9,408 nucleotides of DNA. It comes from JAMXLO01 sp041487355 (lineage in GTDB: Bacteria; Pseudomonadota; Alphaproteobacteria; Acetobacterales; Acetobacteraceae). The translations under genes and the position numbers were made by a program. Below, piece by piece: positions 6,982 to 9,408 of this stretch. Each line of letters begins with the position of its first letter. Positions within the stretch are counted from its first letter, which is position 1. A model generated the notes under the pieces. The model did not search any database. It was not told the origin of the DNA and saw only the letters and a program-made list of their open reading frames with translations. The stretch covers positions 1 to 9,408 of the forward strand of contig JBGPND010000204.1 in NCBI GenBank assembly GCA_041487355.1, given 5' to 3'.

Positions 6982-7698
6982 TCAGGCTCGCTCCTCGCTC
7001 TGGCGCGACAGGATGGCACTGAACTCGGCGCCGAAGCCTTCGAGGCGGGAGGCAAACCGGGCAAGATCGTTGCTGATCTTGTTGTAGGCCAGCACGGCGG
7101 GAATCGCCGCCACCAGGCCGATCGCGGTGGCGAACAATGCCTCGGCGATGCCCGGCGCGACCACGGCGAGGTTGGTGTTGTGCATGGCGGCGATCGCCGA
7201 GAAGCTGTGCATGATGCCCCATACGGTGCCGAACAGGCCGATGAACGGCGCGGTGGCGCCGACCGAGGCAAGGAAGATCATCCAGCGTTCCAGCCGGTCC
7301 ATTTCGCGCTGCACTGTCACGGTGATGGCGCGGTCGACGCGCTCGCGGACCGAGCTGCGGTTGATGTCAGCACCCGCGACGCGCACCGAGCGACGCCATT
7401 CCCCCATGGCGGCGCCGAACACCGCGACCATCGGATGCGCCGGATTGGTCGCCTCACGCTCGAACAGCTCTTCCAGGCTGCCACCGGACCAGAACCGGTC
7501 CTCGAACCCGTCCGCCTCGCGGTTCACCTTGCGCAGGCTGGACCATTTCTCGAACACCACGGCCCAGACCCAGACACTCGCCGCGAGCAGGCCGAGCATG
7601 ACGATTTTCACGACGATGTCGGCCTCGAGGAAGAGACCCCATAGCGAGAGGTCCGCCCCCGGCGTCGCGAGATTCAACGCATCGACTGCCCGATCCAC
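6982..7698 (-). CDS. tolQ: Tol-Pal system protein TolQ (MotA/TolQ/ExbB proton channel family)
   Basis: TolQ forms the pentameric inner-membrane stator ring that, with TolR, couples proton flow to TolA movement. The 238-residue product shows three membrane helices (about residues 27-49, 139-163 and 179-203) with the large cytosolic loop between the first two (KWSSLRKVNREADGFEDRFW...). The signature ASVGATAPFIGLFGTVWGIMHSF and EALFATAIGLVAAIPAVLAYN carry the channel threonines corresponding to E. coli Thr145 and Thr178 (here Thr149 and Thr191, by eye). The start is GTG 7698, backed by AGGGGG 6 nt upstream; no ATG is available near the N-terminus. It starts 3 nt after the ybgC stop and ends 3 nt before tolR. 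Length is close to E. coli TolQ (230 aa). Confidence 0.97.
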   Translation of the reverse strand: MDRAVDALNLATPGADLSLWGLFLEADIVVKIVMLGLLAASVWVWAVVFEKWSSLRKVNREADGFEDRFWSGGSLEELFEREATNPAHPMVAVFGAAMGEWRRSVRVAGADINRSSVRERVDRAITVTVQREMDRLERWMIFLASVGATAPFIGLFGTVWGIMHSFSAIAAMHNTNLAVVAPGIAEALFATAIGLVAAIPAVLAYNKISNDLARFASRLEGFGAEFSAILSRQSEERA

Positions 7699-7701
7699 CT
7701 G

Positions 7702-8205
7702 CTACCCCCTATCTTGTTCGACGCGGGCCTGTTCGGCTTGGCCCGGACTGCGATCCGGGTCGCGCGCCGCCTTGCACATTGCTGTCAGAGCCGTCCGCCA
7801 GCGCTGCGGCAGGCGTCCCGGTTTGCTTTCTCCCGGCTTCACGCAGGCGAGCCGCACCGTCAGCACCGCGCAGGACCCATCCGGCCCGCGCACGTCCTGG
7901 CGCAGCAGCACGGACGCGCCCCCCACCGCGAGCGGCTCGGTCACCACGGTCAGCGAATCGTCGAGGCGGGCAGGACGGAGATAGTCCACTTCGATGCGGC
8001 GCACCACGAACATCAAAGTAAAACGTTGCAGCAGTTCCGCATGCGGAATGCCCAGATCGCGCAAGGCCTCGGTGCGGGCCCGTTCGGCAAAGCGCAGATA
8101 AGTGGCGTGATAGGCGATCCCACCGGCATCGGTGTCCTCATAGTAGACGCGTACCGCATAGCGATGCCGTCCATCCGGCGGAGTGGAGGCCGGATTGCCA
8201 TTCAT
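7702..8205 (-). CDS. ybgC: Tol-Pal associated acyl-CoA thioesterase YbgC
   Basis: YbgC is a cytosolic hotdog-fold thioesterase that hydrolyses short- or medium-chain acyl-CoA (or acyl-ACP) esters. It is the usual first gene of tol-pal operons, though its link to Tol function is unclear. The 167-residue product carries the family signature YYEDTDAGGIAYHATYLRF with the expected catalytic Asp26 and His33 (spacing of seven as in characterised YbgC), followed by FAERARTEALRDLGI, VVRRIEVDYLRPARLDDSLTV and an ALLTV-like strand. The final 30 or so residues (KAARDPDRSPGQAEQARVEQ) are a charged tail outside the fold. ATG 8205 overlaps the ruvB stop by 4 nt (ATGA), and the ybgC stop is 3 nt before tolQ, so it is translationally tied to both neighbours. 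Confidence 0.95.
   Translation of the reverse strand: MNGNPASTPPDGRHRYAVRVYYEDTDAGGIAYHATYLRFAERARTEALRDLGIPHAELLQRFTLMFVVRRIEVDYLRPARLDDSLTVVTEPLAVGGASVLLRQDVRGPDGSCAVLTVRLACVKPGESKPGRLPQRWRTALTAMCKAARDPDRSPGQAEQARVEQDRG
7705..7710 (-). promoter_or_regulatory. Ribosome-binding site deciding the GTG start of tolQ
   Basis: AGGGGG lies 6 nt before GTG 7698 and sits within the last codons of ybgC. It is a strong site and explains how tolQ is translated without an ATG. Confidence 0.75.
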
Positions 8206-9236
8206 TCATGTTCCGGTTGCGCGGCGCCGCGCAGCAGGTCGAGTTGATCCGGCGAGCGGGAGGGCGGCGGCAGGTCGAGATGCCGCCAGCCCGGCTCGCC
8301 GAGCATGCGGCCACGGCTGGTGCGCAGCACGAGGCCTTCCTGGATCAGGAATGGCTCGACGACGTCCTCCAACGTGTCGCGCGCCTCGGCGAGCGCCGCG
8401 GCCAGCGTCTCCACGCCGACCGGCCCGCCGGCATGGTGTTCGGCGATGCGACGGAGATAGCGGCGGTCCATGGCGTCCAGGCCAAGCCGGTCCACTTCCA
8501 GCCGATTCAGTGCCGCGTCCGCCGCCGCGCGGTCCACTTCGGCGGTACCGGCGACTGCGGCGAAGTCGCGCACGCGGCGGAGCAGCCGGCCGGCGATGCG
8601 CGGCGTGCCGCGTGAGCGGCGGGCGATTTCCACGGCGCCGTCGCGGGTCAGCGTCACGCCCAGCTTCTCGGCGCCGCGGCGGACGATGAGCTCCAGTTCG
8701 GCCGGCGTGTAGAACACCAGGCGGAGCGGGATGCCGAAGCGGTCGCGCAGCGGCGTGGCGAGCAGGCCGGCCCGCGTGGTGGCGCCAACGAGAGTGAACG
8801 CATGCAGGTCGATGCGCACCGAGCGCGCCGCCGGTCCCTCGCCGATGATCAGGTCGAGCTGGAAGTCTTCCATCGCGGGGTAAAGCACTTCCTCGATCGC
8901 TGGCTGGAGGCGGTGGATCTCGTCGATGAATAGGACATCCCTGGGTTGGAGGTTTGTCAGGATTGCGGCGAGGTCCCCTGCCCGCTGGATCACCGGGCCT
9001 GATGTGGCGCGGAACCCCACGCCGAGTTCGCGTGCCACGATCTGTGCCAGCGTGGTCTTGCCGAGGCCGGGCGGGCCGTGCAGCAGCACGTGGTCGAGTG
9101 CTTCGCCGCGGGCACGGGCGGCCTGGATGAACACGGCGAGGTTTTCCCGGCTGGCCTGCTGGCCGACGAACTCCGCCAGCGTCTGCGGCCGCAGACTGGC
9201 CTCCGCCGCGTCCTCCTCGCGCCGCGCGGGGGAGAC
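8202..9236 (-). CDS. ruvB: Holliday junction branch migration helicase RuvB (start unresolved)
   Basis: RuvB is the AAA+ motor that, loaded by RuvA, drives Holliday-junction branch migration in recombination and fork repair. Family similarity begins at VSPARREEDAAEASLRPQTL just inside 9236. It continues with Walker A GPPGLGKT, ATSGPVIQRAGDLAAIL, Walker B VLFIDEIHRL, the sensor-1/arginine-finger region GATTRAGLLATPLRDRFG, the sensor-2 region GTPRIAGRLLRRVRDFA (the last motif usually has Asn for the second Gly) and a winged-helix end DVVEPFLIQEGLVLRTSRGRML. A tail of about 32 residues follows. The frame is open up to a TTG at 9347, but those extra 37 codons read through a REP-like palindrome and a C/G homopolymer and are not RuvB-like. 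No ATG, GTG or TTG in this frame lies at the expected place; an ATG at 9247 with a strong purine-rich upstream is one frame off. The gene overlaps ybgC by 4 nt; ruvA and ruvC, its usual partners, would lie beyond the window end. Confidence 0.93.
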   Translation of the reverse strand, partial: VSPARREEDAAEASLRPQTLAEFVGQQASRENLAVFIQAARARGEALDHVLLHGPPGLGKTTLAQIVARELGVGFRATSGPVIQRAGDLAAILTNLQPRDVLFIDEIHRLQPAIEEVLYPAMEDFQLDLIIGEGPAARSVRIDLHAFTLVGATTRAGLLATPLRDRFGIPLRLVFYTPAELELIVRRGAEKLGVTLTRDGAVEIARRSRGTPRIAGRLLRRVRDFAAVAGTAEVDRAAADAALNRLEVDRLGLDAMDRRYLRRIAEHHAGGPVGVETLAAALAEARDTLEDVVEPFLIQEGLVLRTSRGRMLGEPGWRHLDLPPPSRSPDQLDLLRGAAQPEHE

Positions 9237-9250
9237 TTCTCGAGCATTCT

Positions 9251-9273
9251 CCCCCTCCCCTTGAGGGAGGGGG
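9251..9273. repeat. REP-like GC-rich palindrome at the ruvB 5' end
   Basis: Arms ccccctccc (9251-9259) and gggaggggg (9265-9273) pair perfectly around a 5-nt loop (cttga). With flanking bases (to about 9300) the minus strand translates as TPPPNPLPQGEGE, a phrase I recognise as the usual conceptual translation of a dispersed intergenic palindrome found in many proteobacterial genomes. This supports reading it as a non-coding repeat upstream of ruvB rather than RuvB sequence. It was not confirmed by a search. Confidence 0.65.
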
Positions 9274-9308
9274 TTGGGGGGAGGGGTCGGGGCGGGGTCG
9301 CCGGGGCC

Positions 9309-9408
9309 CGCCCCCCCCCCCCCCCCCCCCCCGGGGGGGGGGGGCAAAAAATTAAAAAAAATAATAAAATAATTTTTTTTTAAAAAAACACAACAACAAA
9401 AAACAAAA
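9309..9408. other. Low-complexity, probably artefactual contig end
   Basis: 22 consecutive C (9311-9332), 12 consecutive G (9333-9344), one C, and then 63 bases made only of A, T and C, mostly A and T, with no G. The rest of the window is strongly GC-rich and codon-biased. The abrupt change and complementary homopolymers look like failed sequencing or assembly rather than chromosome. No gene or promoter should be called here. Confidence 0.75.

Noticed and set aside
9237..9347. RuvB extension to TTG 9347 (PPPPGGGGG... NPLPQGEGE)
   Set aside because: It translates homopolymer and REP-like sequence and has no RuvB character.

Overview
The window is a stretch of GC-rich bacterial chromosome in which every convincing gene lies on the minus strand. 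Read in the direction of transcription (from high to low coordinates) the order is ruvB, ybgC, tolQ, tolR, tolA, tolB, pal, cpoB (ybgF), tilS, ftsH. This is the conserved Tol-Pal neighbourhood of Alphaproteobacteria. The high GC, the GTG starts and the protein signatures (proline-rich TonB-like TolA, Pal with a GNCDDRGT loop, TolB with a twin-arginine leader) suggest Rhodospirillales, probably Acetobacteraceae. That placement is an inference from gene order and remembered family patterns, not from a search.

Layout. 9309-9408 is a low-complexity end: a C run, a G run, then AT-only sequence without a single G. It looks like a damaged contig end rather than genome. The 3' portion and nearly all of ruvB (Holliday-junction helicase) follow, but its start cannot be resolved. 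ruvB overlaps ybgC by 4 nt; ybgC, tolQ, tolR and tolA are packed with 3, 3 and 9 nt between them, and tolB follows after 28 nt. These junctions indicate one translationally coupled transcript. pal is separated from tolB by about 200 nt, which could hold its own promoter. cpoB follows pal after about 165 nt containing a strong terminator-like hairpin. tilS starts about 36 nt after cpoB. ftsH follows after about 150 nt containing a REP-like palindrome and runs off the window at base 1, inside its Walker B motif.

Function. TolQ, TolR and TolA form the inner-membrane, proton-motive-force-driven part of the Tol-Pal machine. TolB (periplasm) and Pal (outer-membrane lipoprotein) form the outer part. 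CpoB is the periplasmic coiled-coil/TPR partner that links Tol to cell-wall synthesis at division, and YbgC is the acyl-CoA thioesterase usually found in front of tolQ. RuvB, TilS (tRNA-Ile lysidine synthetase) and FtsH (membrane AAA+ protease) are housekeeping neighbours with no direct mechanistic link to Tol.

I see no mobile element, CRISPR array, tRNA/rRNA gene or defence system, and no previously undescribed multi-gene system. The points worth a second look are local: the damaged contig end and uncertain ruvB start, REP-like palindromes, a pal-cpoB hairpin, a tandem/inverted repeat inside tilS, the polyproline TolA, and a probable Tat signal plus an unusual linker on TolB. No stretch over 300 bases lacks a gene.
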